This document shows, piece after piece, positions 17,856-27,506 of a stretch of DNA of 52,564 nucleotides. Both the position numbers and the translations under genes were made by a program. Source of the DNA: Bacteroides propionicifaciens DSM 19291 = JCM 14649 (GTDB taxonomy: Bacteria; Bacteroidota; Bacteroidia; Bacteroidales; Bacteroidaceae); the NCBI RefSeq assembly GCF_000375405.1, contig NZ_AQWS01000020.1, forward strand, positions 1-52,564, given 5' to 3'. The notes beneath the pieces were generated by a model. The model ran no database searches and was not told the DNA's origin. It saw only the letters and a list, made by a program, of their open reading frames with translations. Position 1 is the stretch's first letter. Every line of letters begins with the position of its first letter.

Positions 17856-19913
17856 ATGATGGAAAAAGGTAAGAAGAAGATCTCTTGGAGAGATTTAATT
17901 TATAAGATATTGATTTTTTTAGGGGCGGTATCTCTAATTGTCTATTTCCTGCCTCGTGACGGGCAGTTCAACTATCAATTTGAACTAAATAAACCTTGGC
18001 GATATGGACAACTTATAGCCACATTCGACTTCCCTATTTACAAAGATAAAGCAGTTATCAAGTCGGAAAGGGATAGTGTGTTGGAATATCACTTTCACCC
18101 CTACTTTCAAAAAAGCAATACCGTAGCCACCGAAAACCTAGCACGCTTCAAAGAAGACTACGACAAGCATCTCAAAAAAAGACTCCCATCAGCACAATAC
18201 TTTAACTATATCTATGCCAAGTTAGAGTCGATTTACGAACAAGGCATAATGGAAACCGATCAGATGAAGTCACTTCTAGACGATAGGGTTTCGGCAATCA
18301 TGATTTCTAAAGATCGATTAGCTAGCGAAAAAGAGGTTACCTCTACTTATACTGTAAAGACAGCCTATGAAGCGCTATTCTTGGGCGACAGTATCAAATA
18401 TAAAACAGACTTACTCAAAGCTTGCGACTTAAACAACTATCTCGAACCCAACTTAACTTACGAAAAAGAGCGTACGCAAACAGCCAGAGAGGAACTGCTC
18501 GACAACCTTTCACTCACAAGAGGAGCTGTGTTGAGTGGGCAAAAGATAATTGATCGAGGTGAGCTTGTGGATCAGAAAGCCTATAATATTCTAGAGTCCT
18601 TAAAATTTGAAACTCAGAAAAGAAGTGATTCGGTGAGTCAGAAGCATCAAATCTTAGTGGGGCATATCTTATTAATAGCCATACTGATCGGATGCTTTAT
18701 GATCTATTTAGAGCTCTTCAAAAAGGATTATTATCAACATAAGCGAAGCCTTTCGCTACTGTTCTTGATCGTTATATTTTATTGTGTAATTACCTCGCTA
18801 GTTGAAAACAACTTCTTCAGCGTCTATGCCATACCTTATGCAATGACTCCACTGATTATCACGGTATTTCTAGACTCAAGGACAGCCATCGTCGCACACA
18901 CCATTACAATACTGATTTGTTCTATTTCAGTCAGCTATCCTCACGAATTCATCCTTTTACAACTTATAGCAGGGATGGTGGGTGTTTATAGCTTACGAGA
19001 GCTATCGCAACGCTCTCAGCTAATAAAGAGTGCGGTCATTATCACACTCTCCTATATCTTTGTGTTTATGAGCTTAGAGTTGATTTCAGAAAGCGATGTC
19101 ACTTCATTCAATCTGAGCATGTACAGCTATTTTGCCGTGAATGGTATATTTTTACTGTTTACTTATCCATTGCTATTTGTGTTGGAAAAGACCTTTGGAT
19201 TTACCTCTAATGTAACGTTGGTCGAGCTTTCAAATATCAATAACAGTTTACTAAGACGACTATCAGAAGTAGCCCCTGGAACTTTTCAGCACTCTATGCA
19301 AATGGCCAATCTAGCATCAGAAGCTGCACTTCATATTGGTGCTAATAGCCAGCTCGTACGTACTGGAGCACTATATCATGATATCGGCAAATCACAAAAC
19401 CCAGCATTCTTTACAGAAAATCAATCGGGAGGAATCAATCCTCACGATAAGCTATCCTATGAACAAAGTGCAGAGGTTGTAATTAACCACATCCACGATG
19501 GGGTGAAGCTGGCCGACAAATACAACCTACCTAAGGCTGTTAAAGACTTTATCGTAACACATCATGGTCTAGGTAAAACGAAGTATTTCCTTATCTCGTG
19601 GATGAATGAACATCCAGGTGAGACACCAGATGAAGCTAAGTTTACCTATCCTGGGCCAAACCCATTTTCTAAGGAGACTGCAATTCTAATGATGGCAGAT
19701 GCCGTGGAGGCAGCTTCACGCAGCTTACCTGAGTATACCGAAGAGAGCATTAGCAATCTAGTAGATAAGTTAATAGATACACAAATGGAAGAGGGCTATT
19801 TTAGGGAGTGTCCGATTACTTTTCAGGACATAGAAACCGTTAAAACGGTCTTCAAAGAGAAGCTTAAGATTATCTATCACACAAGAATCAGTTATCCTGA
19901 GCTACAGAAATAG
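17856..19913 (+). CDS. 7TM-HD family phosphohydrolase (PgpH-like c-di-AMP phosphodiesterase)
   Basis: Membrane phosphodiesterase of 685 residues. After a first membrane helix (about 16-32) comes an extracytoplasmic 7TMR-HDED domain up to about 265, then a bundle of about seven helices to about 455, then a cytoplasmic HD domain. The HD core shows [16 protein letters not shown] (first His), GALYHDIGK (HD pair at 508-509) and [12 protein letters not shown]. The last segment holds [13 protein letters not shown], with the final metal Asp. Relatives of this architecture hydrolyse cyclic di-AMP. It is divergent from gltX across 92 bp, and a strong hairpin follows its stop. Confidence 0.88.
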   Translation: MMEKGKKKISWRDLIYKILIFLGAVSLIVYFLPRDGQFNYQFELNKPWRYGQLIATFDFPIYKDKAVIKSERDSVLEYHFHPYFQKSNTVATENLARFKEDYDKHLKKRLPSAQYFNYIYAKLESIYEQGIMETDQMKSLLDDRVSAIMISKDRLASEKEVTSTYTVKTAYEALFLGDSIKYKTDLLKACDLNNYLEPNLTYEKERTQTAREELLDNLSLTRGAVLSGQKIIDRGELVDQKAYNILESLKFETQKRSDSVSQKHQILVGHILLIAILIGCFMIYLELFKKDYYQHKRSLSLLFLIVIFYCVITSLVENNFFSVYAIPYAMTPLIITVFLDSRTAIVAHTITILICSISVSYPHEFILLQLIAGMVGVYSLRELSQRSQLIKSAVIITLSYIFVFMSLELISESDVTSFNLSMYSYFAVNGIFLLFTYPLLFVLEKTFGFTSNVTLVELSNINNSLLRRLSEVAPGTFQHSMQMANLASEAALHIGANSQLVRTGALYHDIGKSQNPAFFTENQSGGINPHDKLSYEQSAEVVINHIHDGVKLADKYNLPKAVKDFIVTHHGLGKTKYFLISWMNEHPGETPDEAKFTYPGPNPFSKETAILMMADAVEAASRSLPEYTEESISNLVDKLIDTQMEEGYFRECPITFQDIETVKTVFKEKLKIIYHTRISYPELQK

Positions 19914-19927
19914 ATTAAATGCTAGTC

Positions 19928-19985
19928 AATAGCAATAATAAAGGAGCAATTCAACACGTTGAATCGCTCCTTTATTATTGCTATT
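19928..19985. terminator. Long bidirectional hairpin between convergent genes
   Basis: An almost perfect inverted repeat with arms of about 28 bases (AATAGCAATAATAAAGGAGC and its complement, then a second stem ATTCAAC/GTTGAAT) closes over a 2-base centre with one unpaired base per side. It lies between the stops of the HD phosphohydrolase and the LMW phosphatase and can serve both. Confidence 0.85.
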
Positions 19986-19997
19986 TTAAACTTATCT

Positions 19998-20486
19998 CTA
20001 CTCTTTCTCTTGAGCTACATGAGCAATTAATCCCTCACAAGCATCTTCGAGCAGATCCATAACCAACTCAAAGCCATCGGCTCCTCCGTAATAAGGATCT
20101 GGGATATAAGTTGCCTCTTTCTTCACTAAAAAGTCTACCATCTTATGAATCTTCTTGGTCTCCTCAGTCGACGGAGAAAGCTCTTGTAGTTTAGATATAT
20201 TACCATCGTCCATGCCAATAATCATATCAAAATCGTAGAAGTCTTCTGTTTTTACCTGACGCGAGCGATGGACTAAATCGAAGCCTCGCATTGCTGCATG
20301 TTTGCGCATACGCGGATCGGGCAAATCGCCATTATGATATCCATTTGTGCCTGCCGAATCAATAATAAATTGATCAGTCAGTCCTTTCTTCTGGAGTAAG
20401 TCGAGCATAATACCTTCGGCAGAAGGTGAGCGACAAATATTTCCTAAACACACGAATAATATTTTCTTCTTATCTTCTTTCTTCAT
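19998..20486 (-). CDS. Low-molecular-weight protein-tyrosine phosphatase
   Basis: Cytoplasmic phosphatase of 162 residues. The P-loop is VCLGNICRSPSAEG, with the CX5R signature (catalytic Cys and Arg) near the N terminus. The general-acid loop is IPDPYYGG, in the usual place near residue 130. In Bacteroidota such enzymes remove phosphate from tyrosine on capsule kinases or other proteins; the target here is unknown, since no capsule genes are near. It sits between a convergent hairpin and a GIN-domain gene on the same strand 80 bp upstream. Confidence 0.9.
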   Translation of the reverse strand: MKKEDKKKILFVCLGNICRSPSAEGIMLDLLQKKGLTDQFIIDSAGTNGYHNGDLPDPRMRKHAAMRGFDLVHRSRQVKTEDFYDFDMIIGMDDGNISKLQELSPSTEETKKIHKMVDFLVKKEATYIPDPYYGGADGFELVMDLLEDACEGLIAHVAQEKE

Positions 20487-20566
20487 CTTATTAAGTTATT
20501 AGAGTGTATAATAGCTTCAATCAACACAAACATAACTCTTTTTATTGGAGATTAAGAACCGTACTA

Positions 20567-21325
20567 TTAATTCGCAGAACTGAAACCCTTCTTACTTACA
20601 TTGACTTTGCCAGGCTTGCCAGCATACACAACGTCACCACTGCCAATAACTTTACCACTAATGCTCTTCTTAGCGTAACAACGAATATCACCTGAGCCAG
20701 TAATACTTGCATTGACATTGTCCACCTTTAAGCTTTGGGCTTTAATATCGCCACTACCAATAATATTATACTCTGCTTGAAGCACTTCGCCTCCATCAAT
20801 TTCAAGATCACCGCTGCCTTTAATTTGTGCTTTTAAAGAAGTGGAGACTATGTTTTTTAATTCAATATCGCCACTGCCATTAATGGCTAGATTTAGCTTT
20901 TGAGTATTGACTTGACCGACCTTAAGATCACCACTACCATTAACAATCATAGAAACTGAAGATCCCCATTCCATTTTGTTTTGAAGGATGATGTCACCAC
21001 TTCCACTAACTGCTAATTGGTCTAGACTAGGAACTTCAACAAAAAACTGAACGTAATAATCTCTTCTGGTCTTAAAGCTTGCGCCCTTCTTAGTTCTAAT
21101 CACTAGATTCGATCCATCAACATAGACTTCTAGCTTATCTATCAACTCTTGTGGCCCCTCCGCTTTCACTACGGCAGACTTTCCGTGAGTTACAAACACC
21201 TTGGTCGGACCTTGCAGATTTATTCCAGTAAAACTCTTTAGAGAATATTCCTTCTTAACATTTGATGCAAACCCTGTGGCAATAGCAATGACTAAAGTGG
21301 CACAGAACATAATAGCTCTTTTCAT
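20567..21325 (-). CDS. Head-GIN domain (DUF2807) exported protein
   Basis: 252 residues. An N-terminal signal peptide (MKRAIMFCATLVIAIATGFA) is followed by a beta-helix-like region built from about eight imperfect repeats around GSGDI or GSGDL, spaced 15-22 residues apart. This is typical of the DUF2807 (putative auto-transporter adhesin, head GIN) family, which is common and usually present in several copies in Bacteroidota. The function is not established; a periplasmic or surface role is inferred. The gene is alone, and 176 bp upstream of it hold no other gene. Confidence 0.88.
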   Translation of the reverse strand: MKRAIMFCATLVIAIATGFASNVKKEYSLKSFTGINLQGPTKVFVTHGKSAVVKAEGPQELIDKLEVYVDGSNLVIRTKKGASFKTRRDYYVQFFVEVPSLDQLAVSGSGDIILQNKMEWGSSVSMIVNGSGDLKVGQVNTQKLNLAINGSGDIELKNIVSTSLKAQIKGSGDLEIDGGEVLQAEYNIIGSGDIKAQSLKVDNVNASITGSGDIRCYAKKSISGKVIGSGDVVYAGKPGKVNVSKKGFSSAN

Positions 21326-21501
21326 ATTGAATAATTTTAGCTTGAGATTAAACTACCTATTGTTTAACTACTCAGTTTAAGCTTGTAAAGTATCTTATTT
21401 TCTGTTATTAATCAAACGATTGAGAGTTATTTTGTGAGATTAAATCAAAGGGTTGTTATGCTAGCCCGACTTACTCGTAACATATAAATAACTTACGCGT
21501 T

Positions 21502-23961
21502 TTACATTGGGTCAACGTCGTAGTAAACAATAAGTGATTTGAAGTTTTTATCGCGAATCATATTGTTTTTAATCTTAAGTAACACCTCTTTAACTTGAGG
21601 CATAGAGATGTTACGCTCTATCTTTAACACAATCTTGCGGATATAGAGAAGTTGAATTCGACCAACAGGTGGTTTGTCTGGCCCCAATACACGCGCACCA
21701 AAAGCTCCACGTAAGGCTGTAGCCATATGCTGAGCCATAAAGTCGAGCTTCTTTTCGTCACGGTGTTTGAGATAAACATAAATTAGTCTGTAAAAAGGAG
21801 GGTAATGAAAAAGTTGGCGCTCTTCGAGTTGACTTGCCACCATCTCTTCGTATCGGTTATTGATTACTTGAGGGATAATGGGGTGATCCATGCTTCGAGT
21901 TTGTAAAACCACTCTACCCTGTTTGCCTCTACGCCCTGCTCTGCCTGCTACCTGAGCCATAAGCTGATAAGAACGTTCGTAGGCTCTAAAGTCGGGATAA
22001 TTGAGCATGGTGTCGGCATTCAAGATACCTACCACACTCACATGGTCAAAGTCGAGTCCTTTGGATACCATCTGCGTACCGATAAGAATATTGGTTTTAC
22101 CCTCTTCAAAGTCGGCAATAATGCGCTCAAAGCTCGTACGTGTTCGAGTAGTGTCTAAATCCATTCGAGCAACCGAAGCATCGGGAAATAACTCTTTAAT
22201 CTCAGCCTCAACCTTTTCGGTTCCAAAACCTTTAAATGTCAGGTCAACACCCTCACAAGCTGGGCAGACCGTAGGCAACTGATAAGTATAGCCACAATAA
22301 TGACAGGTAAGCTCATTTAGCCGTTTATGGTAAGTCAAGCTTACATCGCAATTGGTACATTTGGGCACCCAACCACAGGTATTACACTCTACCATAGGCG
22401 CAAAACCACGTCGATTTTGGAAAAGGATAATCTGCTCTTTTTTGTCGAGAGTCTCACGCATCAGGCTAAGCAAGAGAGGTGAAAACTGACCTTTCATGAT
22501 CTTCTTACGTTTTAAATCGTAAACATCGACAGGTAAAATCTCGGGGAGTTTAATCTCTTTATAACGTTCGGTTAGCTGAACGAGATTATATTTCTGCGTT
22601 TGGCAGTTATACCAAGTCTCAACCGAAGGTGTTGCTGTACCCAGCAAAACACGTGCATCGTAAAGATGTGCAAGAACAATGGCAGCATCACGAGCATGGT
22701 AGCGAGGTGCAGGGTCATACTGTTTATAAGTCGATTCGTGCTCTTCGTCAACAATAATAAGCCCTAGGCGTTGAAAAGGCAAAAAGATAGAGGAGCGAAC
22801 ACCCAAAATAATTTGGTAAGGCTCATCACTCAATTGCTTTTTCCAAATCTCTACACGCTCAGCATCGGTAAATTTGGAATGATAAACTCCCAACTTGTCA
22901 CCAAAGACACGCTTTAATCGAGAAGTAATTTGAGTAGTCAAGGCTATCTCGGGAAGTAGATAAAGTACCTGCTTACCATTATTGATTGCCTCTTGAATCA
23001 AGTGAATGTATACTTCTGTCTTTCCACTTGAGGTCACACCTTGAAGCAGACAAACAGGTTTGTCTGCCAGTGCAGCTTGAATTTCTTGCAAAGCCTGATT
23101 CTGGACTCTACTTAAGGAGTGTAAATCATCGATATCGGCTAAACCACCACCCAAACGACCAATCTCTATTTCATACTCTTCGAACACCCCTTTGTCAACT
23201 AACCCCTTAAGGCTAGATCCAGAAGCATTGGCCTGTTCTAATAGTCGAAACCGAGTAACCTCTTTGGGATCACCCTGAGCGAAGAAACGAGAAAGATCAA
23301 TATACTTTATCAATAAGTCAAGCTGCTTTGGAGCATTACCCAACTGATCGAATAGCGGTTCTATCGCCTCGTTGGTCTGATAAGTAGAGGTCAGACGAAC
23401 CCGAGTCTCTAGGCGTGGCTTGTAGTTGTTCTTTAGTTCTTCACGCAACATAAGGGCACCACGCTCTAGCAACTTGTTTACAATGGGAAGAATATTCTCA
23501 ATACCACTATCCTTAATTAACTTAGTAACACTCTGAATAGGATCTTCGGAAAGCAAATCTAAAAGTTTGGTCTCACGATCAGTCAAATCGGGAGTTCCGA
23601 TATAGTCAAGATTCAGCTCTACAATGGTCTCGCTAGCAAGTTTTAAACCAGAAGGCAAAGCTGCTTTATAGACATCACCTAGAGCGGCTAAATAATAAGA
23701 CGATAACCAATTCCAAAACTTAAGTTGCTCTGCAAGCAAAATAGGAGTGTCGTCGAGAATCGAAAAAATGGGCTTTACCGTATAACCGACAGGAGCATTG
23801 GTATGGAGTTTAACAACAATAGCTGTGTAGTATTTTTTTTTACCAAAAGGCACAATAACACGGACACCTATTTTTAGGTGCTCAACATCAGCCTCATTAA
23901 AGCTATAGGTAAACAAACCAGGAATGGGCAAGGGCAAGACAACATCAACAAACTGTTTCAT
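21502..23961 (-). CDS. priA: Primosomal protein N' (replication restart helicase PriA)
   Basis: Replication restart helicase of 819 residues that recognises abandoned forks and reloads the replisome. The N-terminal DNA-binding domain starts with VDVVLPLPIPGLFTYS. Walker A is GVTSSGKT at about 308-315 and motif II is DEEH at about 405-408, followed by YKQYDPAPRYHARD. Eight cysteines in four CxxC pairs form the zinc-binding region (CNTCGWVPKCTNC and CHYCGYTY...CPAC). Motif VI is QVAGRAGRRGKQG. Full length, with no defects seen. Confidence 0.95.
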   Translation of the reverse strand: MKQFVDVVLPLPIPGLFTYSFNEADVEHLKIGVRVIVPFGKKKYYTAIVVKLHTNAPVGYTVKPIFSILDDTPILLAEQLKFWNWLSSYYLAALGDVYKAALPSGLKLASETIVELNLDYIGTPDLTDRETKLLDLLSEDPIQSVTKLIKDSGIENILPIVNKLLERGALMLREELKNNYKPRLETRVRLTSTYQTNEAIEPLFDQLGNAPKQLDLLIKYIDLSRFFAQGDPKEVTRFRLLEQANASGSSLKGLVDKGVFEEYEIEIGRLGGGLADIDDLHSLSRVQNQALQEIQAALADKPVCLLQGVTSSGKTEVYIHLIQEAINNGKQVLYLLPEIALTTQITSRLKRVFGDKLGVYHSKFTDAERVEIWKKQLSDEPYQIILGVRSSIFLPFQRLGLIIVDEEHESTYKQYDPAPRYHARDAAIVLAHLYDARVLLGTATPSVETWYNCQTQKYNLVQLTERYKEIKLPEILPVDVYDLKRKKIMKGQFSPLLLSLMRETLDKKEQIILFQNRRGFAPMVECNTCGWVPKCTNCDVSLTYHKRLNELTCHYCGYTYQLPTVCPACEGVDLTFKGFGTEKVEAEIKELFPDASVARMDLDTTRTRTSFERIIADFEEGKTNILIGTQMVSKGLDFDHVSVVGILNADTMLNYPDFRAYERSYQLMAQVAGRAGRRGKQGRVVLQTRSMDHPIIPQVINNRYEEMVASQLEERQLFHYPPFYRLIYVYLKHRDEKKLDFMAQHMATALRGAFGARVLGPDKPPVGRIQLLYIRKIVLKIERNISMPQVKEVLLKIKNNMIRDKNFKSLIVYYDVDPM

Positions 23962-23971
23962 ACGTTAAAAA

Positions 23972-23979
23972 CAAAAATA
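23972..23979 (-). promoter_or_regulatory. Candidate -7 box for priA
   Basis: Minus-strand TATTTTTG fits TAnnTTTG and ends 10 bp before the priA ATG, so the leader would be very short or absent. A TTG lies 17 bp upstream, slightly closer than is typical. Confidence 0.35.
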
Positions 23980-24167
23980 CGATATTTTGAGTGAAACAAT
24001 CCACAATTAACAAGGATTCGCAATTTACAAAGTTTATAACAGCTCCTCTTTGTAATAAACAGGAAAACGATGTATATTCATACTCAAATAGTAAACGAAT
24101 TTAATTTTCCGAAATCAAAACACATTATCTATTTGTTACATAAAGACTTAATCAATATTAATAGAGT

Positions 24168-25619
24168 ATGACCCAAAGTTCACGTCAGATACAAACTCAA
24201 GTTCAAAAGCAGGTTCAAACCTTATCACCCCAACAAATTATGGTGGTAAAGCTACTTGAACTACCTACGCTGGAGTTCGAAGAGCGCATACATGCGGAAT
24301 TACTCGAAAATCCCGCTTTAGAGGAGGGGGTTGAGTCAAGTGCTGAAGATGACAGTCTGGATAATAATTCTGAAGAAGAAGCAGAGTATGATTCGCTTGA
24401 CGATTATTTAACAGAAGACGACATCCCCGATTATAAACTAAGAGAAAACAATTATAGCAAAGAAAACCAAGCCGAAGAGATTCCTTTTTCGGACACTACC
24501 TCTTTTTATGAGATTCTTTTGGAGCAACTCCGAGAGCGAGAACTCACAGAAAAGCAGGTAGCCATTGGTAAATACCTTATTGGCTCGTTAGATGATGACG
24601 GACTAATTCGAAAAACTCTTGACAGCATAGACGATGAACTCGCCATCTATATGGGCATTGAGACCTCTGTTGAAGAGATTGAGCAAGTGCTCAAAATCAT
24701 CCAAGAATTTGATCCTCCTGGGGTAGGCAGTAGAGATTTGCAAGAGTGTTTGCTGATCCAACTAGATCGTCAGAAAGAGCAAACACCCACAAGTCAAATC
24801 GAGCGAAGAATTCTTAGTGAATGCTACGAGGAGTTTACCCGCAAGCACTGGGATAAAATCGCACAAAAGCTCGAAGTCACCGAAGATGAAGTAAAAGCTG
24901 CAATTGATGAAATCATCAAACTCAACCCACGTCCAGGTGCATCACTAGGTGAGTCGATCGGAAAAAATCTACAACAGATTATTCCCGACTTTATCGTTGA
25001 GAGCTTTGATGGAGCAATCACTGTTTCGCTAAACAACAAGAATGTACCCGAGCTCAGACTCAGTAGGGAGTTTACAACCCTAGTTGAAGAGCACACCAAA
25101 AATAAAAAGAATCAGAGCAAGGAGTCTAAAGACGCCATGTTCTTCTTAAAACAAAAAATGGATTCGGCACAAGGCTTTATCGATGCAATCAAGCAGAGGC
25201 AAAACACACTTATGTCGACCATGAAAGCAATTGTAGAATTACAGCGCGACTTTTTTATCTACGGTGATGAGTCAAAACTCAAACCGATGATTCTAAAAGA
25301 TGTAGCCGACATCACAGGACTAGATATATCGACTATCTCAAGGGTTACAAACAGTAAATATGTCCAAACCAATTTTGGTGTATTCTCATTAAAACACTTT
25401 TTTGGAGACAGCTTTACTACCGAAGATGGTGAGGAGATGTCTATCCGAGAGGTGAAAAGAATTTTATTGGAGTGCATCGACAAAGAAGATAATAAAAGCC
25501 CCTATACCGATGAGGAGCTTTCAAACCTTCTTAAAGAAAAGGGATACCCCATTGCTCGCCGTACGGTAGCAAAATACAGGCAACAGCTCAATATACCTGT
25601 TGCTCGATTAAGAAAATGA
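24168..25619 (+). CDS. rpoN: RNA polymerase sigma-54 factor
   Basis: Alternative sigma factor of 483 residues that reads -24/-12 promoters and needs an AAA+ activator. Region I is glutamine-rich (QTQVQKQVQTLSPQQ, LLENPALEEG). An acidic linker covers about 50-95. The core-binding region includes GSLDDDGLIRK and FDPPGVGSRDLQECLL. The C terminus holds the helix-turn-helix and the RpoN box ARRTVAKYRQ. No activator gene is in the window. The stop overlaps the start of the next gene by 4 bp (ATGA). Confidence 0.95.
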   Translation: MTQSSRQIQTQVQKQVQTLSPQQIMVVKLLELPTLEFEERIHAELLENPALEEGVESSAEDDSLDNNSEEEAEYDSLDDYLTEDDIPDYKLRENNYSKENQAEEIPFSDTTSFYEILLEQLRERELTEKQVAIGKYLIGSLDDDGLIRKTLDSIDDELAIYMGIETSVEEIEQVLKIIQEFDPPGVGSRDLQECLLIQLDRQKEQTPTSQIERRILSECYEEFTRKHWDKIAQKLEVTEDEVKAAIDEIIKLNPRPGASLGESIGKNLQQIIPDFIVESFDGAITVSLNNKNVPELRLSREFTTLVEEHTKNKKNQSKESKDAMFFLKQKMDSAQGFIDAIKQRQNTLMSTMKAIVELQRDFFIYGDESKLKPMILKDVADITGLDISTISRVTNSKYVQTNFGVFSLKHFFGDSFTTEDGEEMSIREVKRILLECIDKEDNKSPYTDEELSNLLKEKGYPIARRTVAKYRQQLNIPVARLRK

Positions 25620-26503
25620 AAACAATTAGCAATAAATACCTGATTAATGGAGCGAAGATACTTTCACGAATCTTCACTCCATTCTCTGTGCCTTTTTTAT
25701 CGTTTATTGTGCTGTTTTTATTTACGCATTTGAGCTTGACATTTCCTACAAAGGAGATGTTTTACATTCTCGACATCATATTCCGATTCACTATCATCTT
25801 ACCAGTGATTAGTATATTCTTTCTACATAAAATTAATCACATCTCTTTTATGGAGCAGCACCCGCTGGAAAGAATTATTGGTAGTTTCATGATTAGTACC
25901 TTTTGCTACCTCTTTACTTTCATCGTTCTTATGGAATTGCGAACCCCACTAGTGACTAACTATATTGTCTCATCAATCATTGTTTTGACCGTATTTGTAT
26001 TAGTTCCTAGAAAATGGAAAGAGGATACTACAGCCGAGGGGCTGATTACAAGTAATTGTGGAATCCTCACTGAGCTAAATCAGAGAGAACAACGTTTTAT
26101 GCCACTTTTGCTTACCATTATTTCATATACTTTCTGTACATTTATCATGTTGAAAAGAGGGCTTCCTTGGTACTTAAATGGGATCATTTTGGCCTCTTTG
26201 ATGATTTTAATTATATTACTAATCATTAACGCTCGTTGGAGAGTAAGCGAGCATATGGCTGCCATAGGGGGGGTATTGGCTGGTATTATCGCCTTTAGTG
26301 ATCTGTTTCTATATAACCCCATCAAATGGATTTGTGCATTTGTATTAATTGCTGGAGCTCTTGGCACAGCACGAATAATTTTAAAGCATAATAATCTGGG
26401 AGAAATTTTTGCAGGATTTATAATTGGACTATCTTGTACAATGATCGCACTAAATGACACGTGCAATCACATTATTTCGACAGTATTAAAATATATTATT
26501 TAG
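25616..26503 (+). CDS. Multi-pass membrane protein coupled to rpoN, possible PAP2-like
   Basis: 295 residues with about eight hydrophobic helices. The C-terminal half has NQREQRFMP (155-163), WRVSEHMAAIGGVLAG (208-223) and LKHNNLGEIFAGFIIG (256-271), which resemble the motifs of the PAP2-like integral membrane proteins common in Bacteroidales. Those are usually about 200 residues. Here an extra segment (about 78-150) lies between the first helices and the NQREQR motif, and it may be a degenerate copy of the following 70 residues. The ATGA overlap with rpoN implies coupled translation. The function is not known; lipid phosphate hydrolysis is only a guess. Confidence 0.72.
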   Translation: MKTISNKYLINGAKILSRIFTPFSVPFLSFIVLFLFTHLSLTFPTKEMFYILDIIFRFTIILPVISIFFLHKINHISFMEQHPLERIIGSFMISTFCYLFTFIVLMELRTPLVTNYIVSSIIVLTVFVLVPRKWKEDTTAEGLITSNCGILTELNQREQRFMPLLLTIISYTFCTFIMLKRGLPWYLNGIILASLMILIILLIINARWRVSEHMAAIGGVLAGIIAFSDLFLYNPIKWICAFVLIAGALGTARIILKHNNLGEIFAGFIIGLSCTMIALNDTCNHIISTVLKYII

Positions 26504-26529
26504 CATATTAACTTTTAAACTAATTAATT

Positions 26530-26910
26530 ATGAAATTTCCTGAAGAGTTAAAGTATTCAAGTGAGCACGAGTGGGTTCGTAGAGAAGGTGATGTTGTTTA
26601 TATCGGAATTACCGATTATGCACAAGATCAACTCGGTGATATAGTATATGTTGACATACCAACTGTAGGTGAAACTTTAGATGCTAATGAGATTTTTGGA
26701 ACTATTGAAGTAGTGAAAACAGTTTCGGACCTATTCTTACCTGTTTCGGGTGAAATCATTGAGCAAAATGAAGCGATTGAAGACAATCCAGAACTTGTTA
26801 ATGAAGACCCATACGGTGAGGGTTGGCTTATTAAAGTGAAACCCACCAATGAAGAAGATTTTAATGCCTTGCTTGATGCAAAAGCATATAGAGAGATTAT
26901 TAATAAATAG
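26530..26910 (+). CDS. gcvH: Glycine cleavage system H protein
   Basis: 126-residue lipoyl carrier of the glycine cleavage system, which shuttles the aminomethyl group between the P, T and L proteins. The lipoylated lysine sits in [10 protein letters not shown] near residue 62, and the N terminus has the usual [15 protein letters not shown]-terminal [14 protein letters not shown] matches the family. No other gcv gene is in the window, so the P, T and L genes are elsewhere. A hairpin follows the stop. Confidence 0.95.
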   Translation: MKFPEELKYSSEHEWVRREGDVVYIGITDYAQDQLGDIVYVDIPTVGETLDANEIFGTIEVVKTVSDLFLPVSGEIIEQNEAIEDNPELVNEDPYGEGWLIKVKPTNEEDFNALLDAKAYREIINK

Positions 26911-26929
26911 ACATTTATATAATACGGAA

Positions 26930-26971
26930 AAAGGGTGCAGCTTTTCGTAGATGAGAGGCTGCACTTTTATT
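26930..26971 (+). terminator. Terminator hairpin after gcvH
   Basis: GTGCAGC (26935-26941) pairs with GCTGCAC (26958-26964), extended by G-U and A-U pairs outward to about 11 bp, followed by TTTTATTTTT. Confidence 0.7.
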
Positions 26972-26999
26972 TTTAAATTTCAAATAACAAGTTAAAATT

Positions 27000-27506
27000 A
27001 TGATACCATTAGTAAGTATAATTATGGGAAGTACATCGGATCTTCCTGTTATGGAGAAAGCAGCTAAGTTTCTGAATGACTTACGTATCCCATTCGAAAT
27101 TAATGCGCTTTCGGCTCATCGTACACCTGAAGCAGTGGAAAGCTTTGCTAAAAATGCAAAGAGCAAAGGCATAAAAGTTATTATTGCTGCTGCAGGTATG
27201 GCAGCACATCTTCCGGGTGTAATTGCAGCCTCAACAACACTTCCTGTTATTGGTGTTCCAATTAAATCGACCTTAGACGGTATGGATGCGTTACTAGCAA
27301 TTGCACAAATGCCTCCTGGTATCCCTGTGGCAACTGTAGCAATCAATGGAGCACTCAATGCTGCAATTCTTGCAGTACAGATGCTTGCACTATCTGATAG
27401 CGATATTGACAGCCGACTAAAACTTTACAAAGATGGTTTGAAGCTTAAGATTGAGAAAGCTAACGAAGACCTACAAGCCATTAAACTCGAATATAAATGT
27501 AACTAA
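27000..27506 (+). CDS. purE: N5-carboxyaminoimidazole ribonucleotide mutase
   Basis: Purine-biosynthesis enzyme of 168 residues that converts N5-CAIR to CAIR. The N-terminal substrate loop is IMGSTSDLPVMEKA, with the conserved Ser-Asp. ALSAHRTPEAV carries the catalytic histidine, and IAAAGMAAHLPGV follows, all in order as in class I PurE. The stop codon TAA is followed without any gap by the ATG of ispG, so the two are surely cotranscribed. Confidence 0.95.
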   Translation: MIPLVSIIMGSTSDLPVMEKAAKFLNDLRIPFEINALSAHRTPEAVESFAKNAKSKGIKVIIAAAGMAAHLPGVIAASTTLPVIGVPIKSTLDGMDALLAIAQMPPGIPVATVAINGALNAAILAVQMLALSDSDIDSRLKLYKDGLKLKIEKANEDLQAIKLEYKCN

